DNA of 64,000 nucleotides, from contig NZ_CP103965.1 of NCBI RefSeq assembly GCF_024970185.1, positions 4,545,001 to 4,609,000 of the forward strand. The letters run 5' to 3'. The stretch comes from Pseudomonas sp. N3-W (GTDB lineage: Bacteria; Pseudomonadota; Gammaproteobacteria; Pseudomonadales; Pseudomonadaceae). The notes under the pieces were generated by a model. The model made no database searches. It worked only from the letters and a program-made list of their open reading frames with translations, and was not told the origin of the DNA. Shown one piece after another: positions 18,331 through 26,683 of this stretch (the first letter of the stretch is position 1; the number at the start of each line of letters is the position of its first letter). The translations under genes were made by a program, and so were the position numbers.

Positions 18331-19206
18331 ATGTTCGCCGGATTCCTGAAAGACCAGCGCCACGTCAACGGTGTGGACATCGCCTATCGCATCGGTGGTA
18401 CGGGTCCGGGCCTGCTGTTACTGCATGGCCACCCGCAGACCCACGTCATCTGGCACAAGGTTGCCGAACAACTGGCCGAGCACTTCACCGTGGTTGCCGC
18501 CGACCTGCGCGGCTACGGCGACAGCGGCAGGCCGCCAGCCGACGAGCAGCACAACAACTATTCGAAACGCGAGATGGCCCGGGACGGCGTCGAACTGATG
18601 AAGTCCCTGGGCTTTGAGCAGTTCTCGATTCTGGCCCATGACCGTGGCGCCCGGGTCGCCCATCGCCTGGCGCTGGATCACCCGGATGCCGTGCAACGCA
18701 TGGTGCTGCTGGACATCGCCCCGACGCTGTCGATGTATGCGCAAACCAACGAAGCCTTCGCCCGCGCCTACTGGCACTGGTTCTTCCTGATCCGCCCGGC
18801 GCCGCTGCCGGAACGCCTGCTGCAGGCCGATCCCGAAGCGTACCTGCGCAGCGTCATGGGCAGTCGCAGCGCCGCACTCAAGCCGTTCACCCCCCAGGCC
18901 TTTGCCGAATACCTGCGTTGCCTGCAACTGCCGGGCAGCGCCCGTGGCATCTGCGAGGACTATCGCGCCAGTGCCAGCATTGATCTGGACCACGACCGCG
19001 CCGACATCAAGGCCGGCCATCATCTCAACCTGCCCCTGCTGGTGCTGTGGGGCGCCGAAGGCACGGTTGGCCACTGTTTCGAGCCGCTCAAGGAATGGCA
19101 ACAGGTTGCCACTGATGTTCATGGCAAAGCGCTGCCCGCTGGCCATTACATCGCCGAAGAAGCCCCGCAGTTGTTGCTCGCCGAAGTGCTGGGGTTCCTG
19201 CGCTAG
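18331..19206 (+). CDS. Alpha/beta hydrolase, haloacetate (fluoroacetate) dehalogenase-like
   Basis: A 291-residue alpha/beta hydrolase. The nucleophile elbow is HDRGAR with Asp104 instead of Ser, and Arg105 and Arg108 match the substrate-carboxylate-binding arginines of fluoroacetate dehalogenase. Asp128 (LLDIAP), His149-Trp150 (AYWHWFF) in the halide-pocket position, and the catalytic His in AGHYIAEE complete the set. This strongly suggests hydrolytic dehalogenation of haloacetate-type acids; related 2-haloacid or ester substrates are possible. AAGGAG precedes the ATG. It is followed by a LysR gene in the same orientation. Confidence 0.83.
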   Translation: MFAGFLKDQRHVNGVDIAYRIGGTGPGLLLLHGHPQTHVIWHKVAEQLAEHFTVVAADLRGYGDSGRPPADEQHNNYSKREMARDGVELMKSLGFEQFSILAHDRGARVAHRLALDHPDAVQRMVLLDIAPTLSMYAQTNEAFARAYWHWFFLIRPAPLPERLLQADPEAYLRSVMGSRSAALKPFTPQAFAEYLRCLQLPGSARGICEDYRASASIDLDHDRADIKAGHHLNLPLLVLWGAEGTVGHCFEPLKEWQQVATDVHGKALPAGHYIAEEAPQLLLAEVLGFLR

Positions 19207-19363
19207 ACCCCGCGCCGACCTGACCTGAATCACCGGCCGGTCACTGACCCGCACGGGATCGTCATGCCCGTGCCGCCGAAGCGGCGGCCAGGCCGTCCGC
19301 CGATTAATCCACCCCGATGGCGATGCTATGCTGGCGGCTCATGCCGCCAGTGCCCGCTCTGCC

Positions 19364-20278
19364 ATGACCCACAAGAAAGACACCGTGCCCCTGCCCGAAG
19401 ACCTGCGTGTGTTGCTGACCGTCATTCGCAAAAACGGTTTCGCCGCTGCTGCCGATGAGCTGGGCCTGTCCCCCGCCTACGTCAGCAAACGCATCCAGAT
19501 TCTCGAAACCACCCTCGGCACACGGCTGCTGCACCGTACCAGCCGGCGCGTCGCCCTGACCGAAGACGGTGAGCGGGTGCAGCGCTGGGCCTTGCGGATT
19601 CTCGATGACTTCCAGCAACTGCACGACGAACTCGCCGACGCCCACGACAGCCCTCGCGGGCGCCTGCACCTGTGCAGCAGTTTCGGTTTCGGGCGTAACC
19701 ATGTGGCGCCGGCCGTGTCGTTGCTGGCCGAGCAGTATCCGCAGTTGGAGATTCGTCTGGACCTGTTCGATCGGGTGGTGGACATCGTCAGTGAAGGCTT
19801 CGACCTGGAGATCCGCGTCGGCGACGATATTCCCGGCCAGCACATTGGCCGCCGACTGGTGAGCAATCGGCGAGTGCTGTGCGCGGCGCCCGGATATCTG
19901 CAACGCCACGGCACGCCGCTGACCTTGAGTGAACTGGAGCAACATCACTGCCTGGTGATCAAGGAACGCGACAACGCCTTCGGCATCTGGAACCTGGAAT
20001 GCGACGGGGCCCTGGAAAGTGTGCGAGTCAGCGGGCCGTTGTCGTCCAACAATGGCGAAATTGTCTTGCAGTGGGCACTGGATGGGCATGGGGTGTTGCT
20101 GCGTTCTTTATGGGATGTGACGCCGTTGCTGGAGCAAGGTCGACTGGTACAAGTGCTGCCGGCGTACACCCAAAGCGCCAACGTCTGGGCCGTGTACCCG
20201 ACACGACTGGCGTATTCAGGAAAGTTGCGGGCGTGTGTGGAGTTTTTGCAGGAGCACTTCAGGGAGTTGTCGGTTTAG
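19364..20278 (+). CDS. LysR-family transcriptional regulator
   Basis: A 304-residue LysR regulator with an N-terminal winged helix-turn-helix (NGFAAAADELGLSPAYVSKRIQILETTLGTRLLHRTSRRVALTEDG) and a periplasmic-binding-like effector domain. The sequence style resembles the TtdR/DmlR group, which often controls dicarboxylate or small-acid metabolism. The ATG at 19364 has no clear ribosome site, and a GTG 21 nt downstream is an alternative start. An 8-bp stem (CTGGCGGC/GCCGCCAG, 19331-19350) lies just upstream and may affect expression. Targets could be the hydrolase upstream or the leuCD pair beyond the repeat array. Confidence 0.82.
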   Translation: MTHKKDTVPLPEDLRVLLTVIRKNGFAAAADELGLSPAYVSKRIQILETTLGTRLLHRTSRRVALTEDGERVQRWALRILDDFQQLHDELADAHDSPRGRLHLCSSFGFGRNHVAPAVSLLAEQYPQLEIRLDLFDRVVDIVSEGFDLEIRVGDDIPGQHIGRRLVSNRRVLCAAPGYLQRHGTPLTLSELEQHHCLVIKERDNAFGIWNLECDGALESVRVSGPLSSNNGEIVLQWALDGHGVLLRSLWDVTPLLEQGRLVQVLPAYTQSANVWAVYPTRLAYSGKLRACVEFLQEHFRELSV

Positions 20279-20314
20279 CCGGAGCAACACAATCTGAAAT
20301 GAGATGAAAGACCA

Positions 20315-21524
20315 GTGGGAGCGGGCTTGCTCGCGATGAGGCCGTCAGCTTCAACATCAATGCTGACTGATCCACCGCATTCGTGGGCAAGCCCACTCCC
20401 ACAGGGGGATCGTCGGTGAATACAATATTTGTGTTCGACACAAATCCACTGTGGGAGCGAGCTTGCTCGCGATGAGGCCGTCAGCTTCAACATCAATGCT
20501 GACTGATCCACCGCATTCGTGGGCAAGCCCACTCCCACAGGGGGATCACGGGTGAATACGGTATTTGTGTTCGACACAAATCCACTGTGGGAGCGAGCTT
20601 GCTCGCGATGAGGCCGTCAGCTTCAACATCAATGCTGACTGATCCACCGCTATCGTGGGCAAGCCCACTCCCACAGGGGATCACGGGTGAATATGGTATT
20701 TGTGTGTGTTTGACACAAATCCACTGTGGGAGCGAGCTTGCTCGCGATGAGGCCGTCAGCTTCAACATCAATGCTGACTGATCCACCGCTATCGTGGGCA
20801 AGCCCACTCCCACAGGGGATCGTCGGTGAGCACAATATTTGTGTTCGACACAAATCCAAGGTGGGAGCGAGCTTGCTCGCGATGAGGCCGTCAGCTTCAA
20901 CATCAATGCTGACTGATCCACCGCTATCGTGGGCAAGCCCACTCCCACAGGGGGATCGTCGGTGAATACAATATTTGTGTTTGACACAAATCCACTGTGG
21001 GAGCGAGCTTGCTCGCGATGAGGCCGTCAGCTTCAACATCAATGCTGACTGATCCACCGCATTCGTGGGCAAGCCCACTCCCACAGGGGGATCGTCGGTG
21101 AGCACAATATTTGTGTTTGACACAAATCCACTGTGGGAGCGAGCTTGCTCGCGATGAGGCCGTCAGCTTCAACATCAATGCTGACTGATCCACCGCATTC
21201 GTGGGCAAGCCCACTCCCACAGGGGGATCGTCGGTGAATACAATATTTGTGTTCGACACAAATCCACTGTGGGAGCGAGCTTGCTCGCGATGAGGCCGTC
21301 AGCTTCAACATCAATGCTGACTGATCCACCGCTATCGTGGGCAAGCCCACTCCCACAGGGGATCGTCGGTGAGCACAATATTTGTGTTTGACACAAATCC
21401 ACTGTGGGAGCGAGCTTGCTCGCGATGAGGCCGTCAGCTTCAACATCAATGCTGACTGATCCACCGCATTCGTGGGCAAGCCCACTCCCACAGGGGGATC
21501 GTCGGTGAATACAATATTTGTGTG
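20315..21524. repeat. Nine-copy tandem array of a ~136-bp REP-doublet unit
   Basis: Units start at 20315, 20451, 20587, 20726, 20861, 20997, 21133, 21269 and 21404, giving periods of 135-139 bp. Each unit holds a REP palindrome (GTGGGAGCGAGCTTGCTCGC), a constant spacer containing CATCAATGCTGACTGATCC, an inverted REP (GTGGGCAAGCCCACTCCCAC), and an AT-rich linker with ATATTTGTGTTYGACACAAAT. The copies are nearly identical and differ at a few sites (CGCATTCG or CGCTATCG; five or four G; TTCGAC or TTTGAC; GAATAC or GAGCAC) in a shuffled order. The array fills the whole gap between lysR and leuD and codes for nothing credible. Confidence 0.95.
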
Positions 21525-22139
21525 TCAGGACAGCCAGGGATTGGCTGTCAGATGTTGGCGTTCGAAAGCCTTGATCTGTTCGCTGCGTTGCAAGGTGCTA
21601 CCGATGGCATCGAGGCCGAGCAATAGTGCGGTCTTGCGCAAGGTGTCGATCTCGAACGGGATGATCTGATCATCGTGCAGGCGAATCTGCTGCGTTTCCA
21701 GATCAACGCTGATTTCAGCGCCCTGTGGCTGGCTCACCACCTGAGCGAGGCGCTGCAACAGAGCCTCTTCCAACGTGATCAACAGCACCCCGTTGCGCTG
21801 GCAGTTGTCATAAAAGATCCCGGCGAAGCTGGAGCCAATCAACGCCCGGATCCCCATCTGCTTCAAGCCCCACACCGCATGTTCACGGCTCGACCCGCAG
21901 CCGAAATTCGGCCCGACCACCATGAAGCTCGCGCCTTGCCAGGCCGGTTGATTGAGCACGAACTCGGGATTGAGCGAGCCATCAGGCAAAAAACGCACAT
22001 CAAAAAACAAACCGCGATCCAGCCCCGCGCGGTCGATGCCCTTGAGAAATTGCTTGGGCATGATCACGTCGGTGTCGATATTGGCCGCCAGCATCGGCGC
22101 GGCTTTGCCGCTGATGCGAGTGAACGGTTGCAGGCTCAT
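21525..22139 (-). CDS. leuD: 3-isopropylmalate dehydratase small subunit (paralogue)
   Basis: A 204-residue swivelling-domain subunit. Family motifs are NIDTDVIMPKQFLKGIDRAGLDRGLF and NFGCGSSREHAVWGLKQMGIRALIGSSFAGIFYDNCQRNG. With LeuC it forms the aconitase-type enzyme that isomerises 2-isopropylmalate to 3-isopropylmalate. ATG 22139 overlaps the leuC stop (ATGA), giving translational coupling; the long upstream extension is antisense-like and is rejected. There is no leuB or asd beside it, unlike the main Pseudomonas leu locus, so this may be a second copy acting on a related 2-methylmalate/citraconate-type acid. Confidence 0.88.
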   Translation of the reverse strand: MSLQPFTRISGKAAPMLAANIDTDVIMPKQFLKGIDRAGLDRGLFFDVRFLPDGSLNPEFVLNQPAWQGASFMVVGPNFGCGSSREHAVWGLKQMGIRALIGSSFAGIFYDNCQRNGVLLITLEEALLQRLAQVVSQPQGAEISVDLETQQIRLHDDQIIPFEIDTLRKTALLLGLDAIGSTLQRSEQIKAFERQHLTANPWLS

Positions 22140-23557
22140 GGGCGGTCTCCAAAGTGACGGATGTCGGTCAGGTGTCCACTGATCGCGGCGGCGGCAACCA
22201 TCGCAGGGCTCATCAGGTGTGTACGGGCGCCAGCACCCTGACGGCCTTCGAAATTGCGGTTGGTGCTGGACGCGCAACGGTCGCCGGGGGCCAGCACGTC
22301 GTCGTTCATCGCCAGGCACATCGAGCAGCCGGACTGGCGCCACTCGAAACCGGCATCGATAAAGATCGTGGCCAGGCCTTCTGCCTCGGCCTGATCCCGC
22401 ACCTCGGTGGAGCCCGGCACGATCATCGCCCGCACATGGCTGGCAACGTGTTTGCCGCGCACCACGCTGGCAGCGTCACGCAGGTCTTCAATACGGGCAT
22501 TGGTGCAGGAGCCGATGAAGGCGTGGCTGATGACGATGTCACTCAGCGGCATGCCGGCCTCAAGGCCCATGTAGTTCAAGGCGCGGCGCATGTCCTGGCG
22601 CAGGATCAGATCGCTGACATCCTGCGGGTCGGGAACGCGAGCGCCGATAGGTGACGCCTGGTCCGGGCTGGTGCCCCAGGTGACCATCGGCTCCAGGGTG
22701 CTGGCGTCCAGATGCACTTCGCGGTCGAATTGTGCATCGGCATCGCTGTTCAGCCCGCGCCATTTTTCCACGCCCCGCTGCCACAACTCGCCTTTCGGTA
22801 CGCGAGGTTTGTCCTTGAGGTAGGCGAACACTTTTTCGTCCGGCGCCATGAAAGCGCCACGGGCACCGGCCTCCACCGCCATGTTGCAGATAGTCATGCG
22901 CGCTTCGACGCTCAGGGCATCGATGGTCGAACCGCAAAATTCGATGGCGTAACCAGTGGCGCCCGAGGCACCAATCCGACCAATCAGCGCCATGATCACA
23001 TCCTTGGACGTCAGCCCCTGCGCCAGCTCGCCGTCCACGGTCACGCGCAGGCTTTTCAGGCGTTTATAAACCAGGGTCTGCGAGGCCAGCAGGTGTTCGA
23101 TCTCCGAGGTGCCGATGCCGAAACCGAACGCCCCTAGGGCGCCATACGTGGTGGTATGGCTGTCGCCAGCAGCGATCACCATGCCCGGCAGGACAAAGCC
23201 TTGCTCCGGGGCAATCACGTGTTCGATGCCCTGTCGCTTGTCGAGGATATCGAGCAATTCAATGCCGAAGTCCCGGCAGTTTTGCGCCAGATAAGACACT
23301 TGCCGCGCACCACCAGCATCGGGCATCGCCGCGATGCGTTTGGGCGCTGTCGGGTTGACGTGGTCCACCACCGCCAGCGCGGTTTCCGGTCGCCAGACAG
23401 TGCGACCGGCTTCACGCAGACCGCTGAACGCCTGGGGACTGGTGTATTCGTTGATCACCTGACGATCGATGTACAACAGGACGTGGCCCTGATCATCGAG
23501 ACGGCACACGGTGTGGGCATCGATGTGTTTGTCGTAGAGGGTTCTGGCTGCAGACAT
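22136..23557 (-). CDS. leuC: 3-isopropylmalate dehydratase large subunit (paralogue)
   Basis: A 473-residue aconitase-family protein. It starts MSAARTLYDKHIDAHTV and includes GDSHTTTYGALGAFGFGIGTSEIEH and the [4Fe-4S] cysteines in IGSCTNARIEDLRDAA and SGCSMCLAMN. The length fits bacterial LeuC. The ATG at 23557 is preferred over an upstream in-frame codon at 23602. It is the first gene of a two-gene operon with leuD. The lack of the other leucine genes leaves the substrate open between isopropylmalate and an analogue. Confidence 0.88.
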   Translation of the reverse strand: MSAARTLYDKHIDAHTVCRLDDQGHVLLYIDRQVINEYTSPQAFSGLREAGRTVWRPETALAVVDHVNPTAPKRIAAMPDAGGARQVSYLAQNCRDFGIELLDILDKRQGIEHVIAPEQGFVLPGMVIAAGDSHTTTYGALGAFGFGIGTSEIEHLLASQTLVYKRLKSLRVTVDGELAQGLTSKDVIMALIGRIGASGATGYAIEFCGSTIDALSVEARMTICNMAVEAGARGAFMAPDEKVFAYLKDKPRVPKGELWQRGVEKWRGLNSDADAQFDREVHLDASTLEPMVTWGTSPDQASPIGARVPDPQDVSDLILRQDMRRALNYMGLEAGMPLSDIVISHAFIGSCTNARIEDLRDAASVVRGKHVASHVRAMIVPGSTEVRDQAEAEGLATIFIDAGFEWRQSGCSMCLAMNDDVLAPGDRCASSTNRNFEGRQGAGARTHLMSPAMVAAAAISGHLTDIRHFGDRP

Positions 23558-23693
23558 GGGATTGGCTCGGACTCGCGGCTGAAAGCATCTGGCTTTCATC
23601 ATAGAGCGCGGGATTGGGCCATCAATGGGCGGACAGTGATGGCTTGGTACATGTTTCGTGTTGGATCACATTCGCCCGGTGCATGCATAACCC

Positions 23694-23783
23694 TGTGGGA
23701 GCGGGCTTGCCCGCGATGAGGCCAGCAACTTCAGCATTGTTGTTGACTGATACACCGCTATCGCGGGCAAGCCCGCGCCCACA
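23694..23783. repeat. REP doublet resembling the 136-bp array unit
   Basis: Inverted REPs (TGTGGGAGCGGGCTTGCCC and GGGCAAGCCCGCGCCCACA) flank a spacer that keeps the GATGAGGCC...TTGACTGATACACCGC pattern of the tandem array at 20315. The remainder of 23558-23994 contains an inverted pair GAAATCCC/GGGATTTC (23810-23817, 23861-23868) and a GC-rich, possibly structured leader before fpvG; no gene was recognised there. Confidence 0.8.
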
Positions 23784-23994
23784 AGTTTTGCGTCAGATCG
23801 AATATGTGTGAAATCCCAGGGCCATAGAAATACGAAACATTTACTTTCATATCTCTTTTCGGGATTTCCAATGCTCATACGTCTTATTTAGATGCAGTCA
23901 GCCGCGTAGGCAAAAGCCACGGCCGGCGTTTCACGGACCTCATCGCTGCGAAGCCCGTAGCCACGGTCCTCTCATCGAAACAAGACCTTTAATC

Positions 23995-25206
23995 ATGTCG
24001 AAGAAATCCCGCTCAAAACTCTGGTTTCTGGTGCACAGCTGGCTGGCACTGCCGATCTGGTTTTTCGTGCTGATCGTCTGCGTGACCGGCACCCTTGCAG
24101 TGGTCGCTCAGGAAATCGTCTGGCTGGCCAACCCGCAGATGCGTGCCAGCCAACCATCGGACGATGCGCCGCTGCTCAATTACGACCAGATCGTCGCGGC
24201 CATCAAGAAAGCCGAACCCGACACCTTGGTGCAGAGCATCAGCCGCCCCGACGAGTCGCACTTCGCCCTCGACGTGGAAGTCAGCTACCCCGACGGACGC
24301 TCAGTGACGGTGTACGTCAACCCCTACAGCGGCGTGATTCAGGGCACCGCCCCTCCATTCGATTTCAAAGCCTTTACCCGCGCACTGCATGGCTGGTGGC
24401 TGGTGCCATTCACCAATGGCTATAGCTGGGGCTGGTATCTGGTGTCTTTTCTCGGCGTGCCGCTGCTGGCTTCGCTGGTCACGGGCCTGGTGGTCTACAA
24501 GCGCTTCTGGAAAGGCTTTTTCCGTCCGACGTTACGCATTCGCCATGGCGCACGGATCTTCTGGGGCGACTTCCACCGGCTCAGTGGCATCTGGTCGATC
24601 TGGTTCATCGCGGTGATTTCGGTCACCGGTGTGTGGTTCCTGATCAAGGCGATCCTGTTCGACAACCAGATATCGATCACCACCGAGCCTGTGGTGTCGG
24701 TGGTTTCCCGCGACAGCGTGCCGCTGATGAGCACCGGCCAGCCAGCGCCGATGATCAGCCTGGAACAGGCGATCAAGGTTGCTCAGGAGCAGATCCCGGG
24801 CCTGGAAGCCAGTTTCGTCAGCTTGCCGAGCAACGCCTACAGCCACCTGTCCGTGGGTGGGCGCAGCTGGTATCCGCTGATGTTCCAGACCGCCGAAGTC
24901 AATCCGTATAACGGCAATATCGCCAGCACACGGCTGCTGTCCGATCGCTCCAGTCTGGAGTTCGTCACCGAGTCGATGCGGCCGCTGCACACCGGAGACT
25001 TCGGTGGGATCTGGATCAAGCTGATCTGGTTCTTCTTCGGCCTGCTGCTGAGCATGATGGTGCTGAGCGGGCTGCTGATCTGGACCAAACGCACGGCGCT
25101 GGCCACGGCCAACGCGCTCAAACGCAGTAACAAAAAGCCGCGCGCCGCGACGGTCAACAGCGCCCAACCGGCCATGAATAACCAGACACCGGAGGGCAAC
25201 CTGTGA
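23995..25206 (+). CDS. fpvG: FpvG, inner-membrane PepSY-type reductase for ferri-pyoverdine
   Basis: A 403-residue PepSY-associated membrane protein with about four helices: one at the N-terminus (LVHSWLALPIWFFVLIVCVTG), two central (SFLGVPLLASLVTGLVVYKR and FHRLSGIWSIWFIAVISVTGVWFLI) and one at the end (WFFFGLLLSMMVLSGLLIWTKR). Conserved histidines beside the helices (VHSW, ALHGWW, FHRLSG, LHTGDFGG) suit heme or electron transfer. In P. aeruginosa FpvG reduces Fe(III) in periplasmic ferri-pyoverdine so that iron is released. It heads the eight-gene fpvGHJKCDEF operon, whose gene order equals PA2403-PA2410. Confidence 0.9.
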   Translation: MSKKSRSKLWFLVHSWLALPIWFFVLIVCVTGTLAVVAQEIVWLANPQMRASQPSDDAPLLNYDQIVAAIKKAEPDTLVQSISRPDESHFALDVEVSYPDGRSVTVYVNPYSGVIQGTAPPFDFKAFTRALHGWWLVPFTNGYSWGWYLVSFLGVPLLASLVTGLVVYKRFWKGFFRPTLRIRHGARIFWGDFHRLSGIWSIWFIAVISVTGVWFLIKAILFDNQISITTEPVVSVVSRDSVPLMSTGQPAPMISLEQAIKVAQEQIPGLEASFVSLPSNAYSHLSVGGRSWYPLMFQTAEVNPYNGNIASTRLLSDRSSLEFVTESMRPLHTGDFGGIWIKLIWFFFGLLLSMMVLSGLLIWTKRTALATANALKRSNKKPRAATVNSAQPAMNNQTPEGNL

Positions 25207-25745
25207 GTCGCACCGACAGCGTCACGCCGCCCTCGCGCCTGAATGTGCTGTGGCACACGTGGCGGTTCCACCTCAACATCCTGTTGCTGCTGATCCCCTT
25301 GGGTTTCATGCCCAAATACTTTGCCGACGCCTCGCTGTTTCGCGGCGACAGCGGCTTGGGCGAGCGGGAGATCGGCGAAGTGCAGGTGGGCCCCTGGAGC
25401 CTGCGCCTGGCCGAGTTGCGCAACGAAGCACCACTGCTCACAGGCCCTGCCGGTTACATGAAAGGCTTCAACGCCGCGCTGTGCGACAGCTGCCGCGAGC
25501 AAGTCAAGGCCACTTACCTGCGCATCGGCAAACCGCGCAGCCTGCGCGCCGCCGGGGTGATTTTCTTCGGTACGCCGTACCGCATGGGCGCGCTGTTGCC
25601 CATTCCCGAGAAGACCAAAGCCGACGCCGAGCTGTGGATCACCATGGAAGGCTGGGACGGCAGCATGCACCAGGCCGCCGTCCCGCTGAACCAGGCCTCT
25701 CCGGCAACCGTCGCCTGGCTGAATAAACAAGGAGGCAAACCATGA
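25203..25745 (+). CDS. fpvH: FpvH, inner-membrane protein of the pyoverdine iron-release system
   Basis: A 180-residue protein with one N-terminal membrane helix (FHLNILLLLIPLGFMPKYF) and a periplasmic domain holding a CDSC motif (LCDSCREQ) that could bind metal or heme or carry a thiol pair. The GTG start at 25203 overlaps the fpvG stop (GTGA) behind a GGAGG ribosome site, so the genes are translationally coupled. Identity rests on position and size in the fpv operon; its exact biochemical role beside FpvG is unsettled. Confidence 0.8.
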   Translation: MSRTDSVTPPSRLNVLWHTWRFHLNILLLLIPLGFMPKYFADASLFRGDSGLGEREIGEVQVGPWSLRLAELRNEAPLLTGPAGYMKGFNAALCDSCREQVKATYLRIGKPRSLRAAGVIFFGTPYRMGALLPIPEKTKADAELWITMEGWDGSMHQAAVPLNQASPATVAWLNKQGGKP

Positions 25746-26077
25746 TCAAGGTTCTACGCCCACTGCACGCCGCGCTGCTGGTACTCGGTGTCGGCTTCAG
25801 CGCCAGCGCCCTGGCCCACAATCCGATGTGCGAATGCAAAGCCATCGACGCCGACCAGATCAAGTGCACCGGGGGCTTCTCCGATGGCAGCGGTGCGCCG
25901 GGAGTGACCCTGGACGTGATCGGCTACGACGAGACGATCCTTGTGCCCGGCAAGCTCGGTGCCGATTCGACCGTGACCTTCAAGAAACCCGGCGCCGAAT
26001 TCTACGTGCTGTTCGACGCCGGTCCTGGCCACGTGGTCGAGATTGACCAGGCCGACATCGAGGCACCCGGCACATGA
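25742..26077 (+). CDS. fpvJ: FpvJ, periplasmic protein of the pyoverdine iron-release system
   Basis: A 111-residue secreted protein with a signal peptide ending at ALA-HN. The mature domain begins HNPMCECKAIDADQIKCTGGFSDGSG, rich in His/Cys/Met near the N-terminus, then a beta-rich domain with PGVTLDVIGYDETILVPGKLG. FpvJ of P. aeruginosa is reported to work with the periplasmic proteins FpvC and FpvF. It overlaps fpvH by 4 nt and fpvK by 4 nt. Confidence 0.82.
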   Translation: MIKVLRPLHAALLVLGVGFSASALAHNPMCECKAIDADQIKCTGGFSDGSGAPGVTLDVIGYDETILVPGKLGADSTVTFKKPGAEFYVLFDAGPGHVVEIDQADIEAPGT

Positions 26078-26649
26078 GTACACCCACCACCCACGTCGTC
26101 CGCCCGGCCGGTGCCGGCCATGAAACCCTGTACGTGCTGCTGTTGTGCCTGATCATCCTCGCGGTGGCGGGCTCGGTGGTTGCCTGGCACCGCGAGTCCG
26201 CGCCGGTGAGCACTGTCAGCAGTCATCAACTGGATGCCCGACGCGACCTCAGCGCCTCGGAACAAGGCATCTATGCCGACCTGCGGGTGACGCTGGACGA
26301 GATTCATCTATTGCGTCAGGACCAGCAAGCCCTGCCAATGCCGCAAGCGCTGGCCGAAGAAGGCTTTGCGCCGTTCGCCCAGGACGCCAGCTCCGTCAGC
26401 CGTGGCGGCCATGCCTGGCAGTTGCTCGACGACAAGGCCTATTTCGGACACAGCCAGACGCCAACGGTGGCCGGCTCGTTCCTGATGCGCCTGAGCGCTG
26501 ACGACAACGGCGCAGCGGACATCTGGCTCAACCGCAGCAGCACCCTCGCCGCCCCGAACGAGCTGGCCGATGCCGCGCTCGAAAGCGCCGGCTGGCAGCA
26601 GATCGTCGCGCAGTTCGATGCCGGCGTGACCCGCCAGCAACGGCACTGA
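26074..26649 (+). CDS. fpvK: FpvK, membrane-anchored protein of the pyoverdine iron-release system
   Basis: A 191-residue protein with one N-terminal helix (TLYVLLLCLIILAVAGSVVAW) and a periplasmic domain. The domain includes HAWQLLDDKAYFGHSQTPTVAGSFLMRL, which has several histidines. ATG overlaps the fpvJ stop (ATGA). It takes the fpvK position between fpvJ and the ABC genes. Function is inferred from the operon only; it is thought to assist FpvG at the inner membrane. Confidence 0.8.
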   Translation: MSTPTTHVVRPAGAGHETLYVLLLCLIILAVAGSVVAWHRESAPVSTVSSHQLDARRDLSASEQGIYADLRVTLDEIHLLRQDQQALPMPQALAEEGFAPFAQDASSVSRGGHAWQLLDDKAYFGHSQTPTVAGSFLMRLSADDNGAADIWLNRSSTLAAPNELADAALESAGWQQIVAQFDAGVTRQQRH

Positions 26650-26683
26650 TCCCCCGCTTTCATCGAGAGAAGACCGCTTGCCC

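Noticed and set aside
20275..21491. Repetitive open frames on the minus strand over the REP array that could look like a repeat protein
   Set aside because: The unit is mostly 136 bp, not a multiple of three, so frames rotate and break; the peptides are translations of REP palindromes.
20315..21524. CRISPR array
   Set aside because: There are no unique spacers, the whole 136-bp unit is repeated, each unit is a known REP type, and no cas gene is nearby.
23870..23994. Riboswitch or PvdS box before fpvG
   Set aside because: The leader can fold (GGACC/GGTCC), but no known riboswitch core was recognised, and no TAAAT sequence lies 16-17 nt before any CGT in the region.
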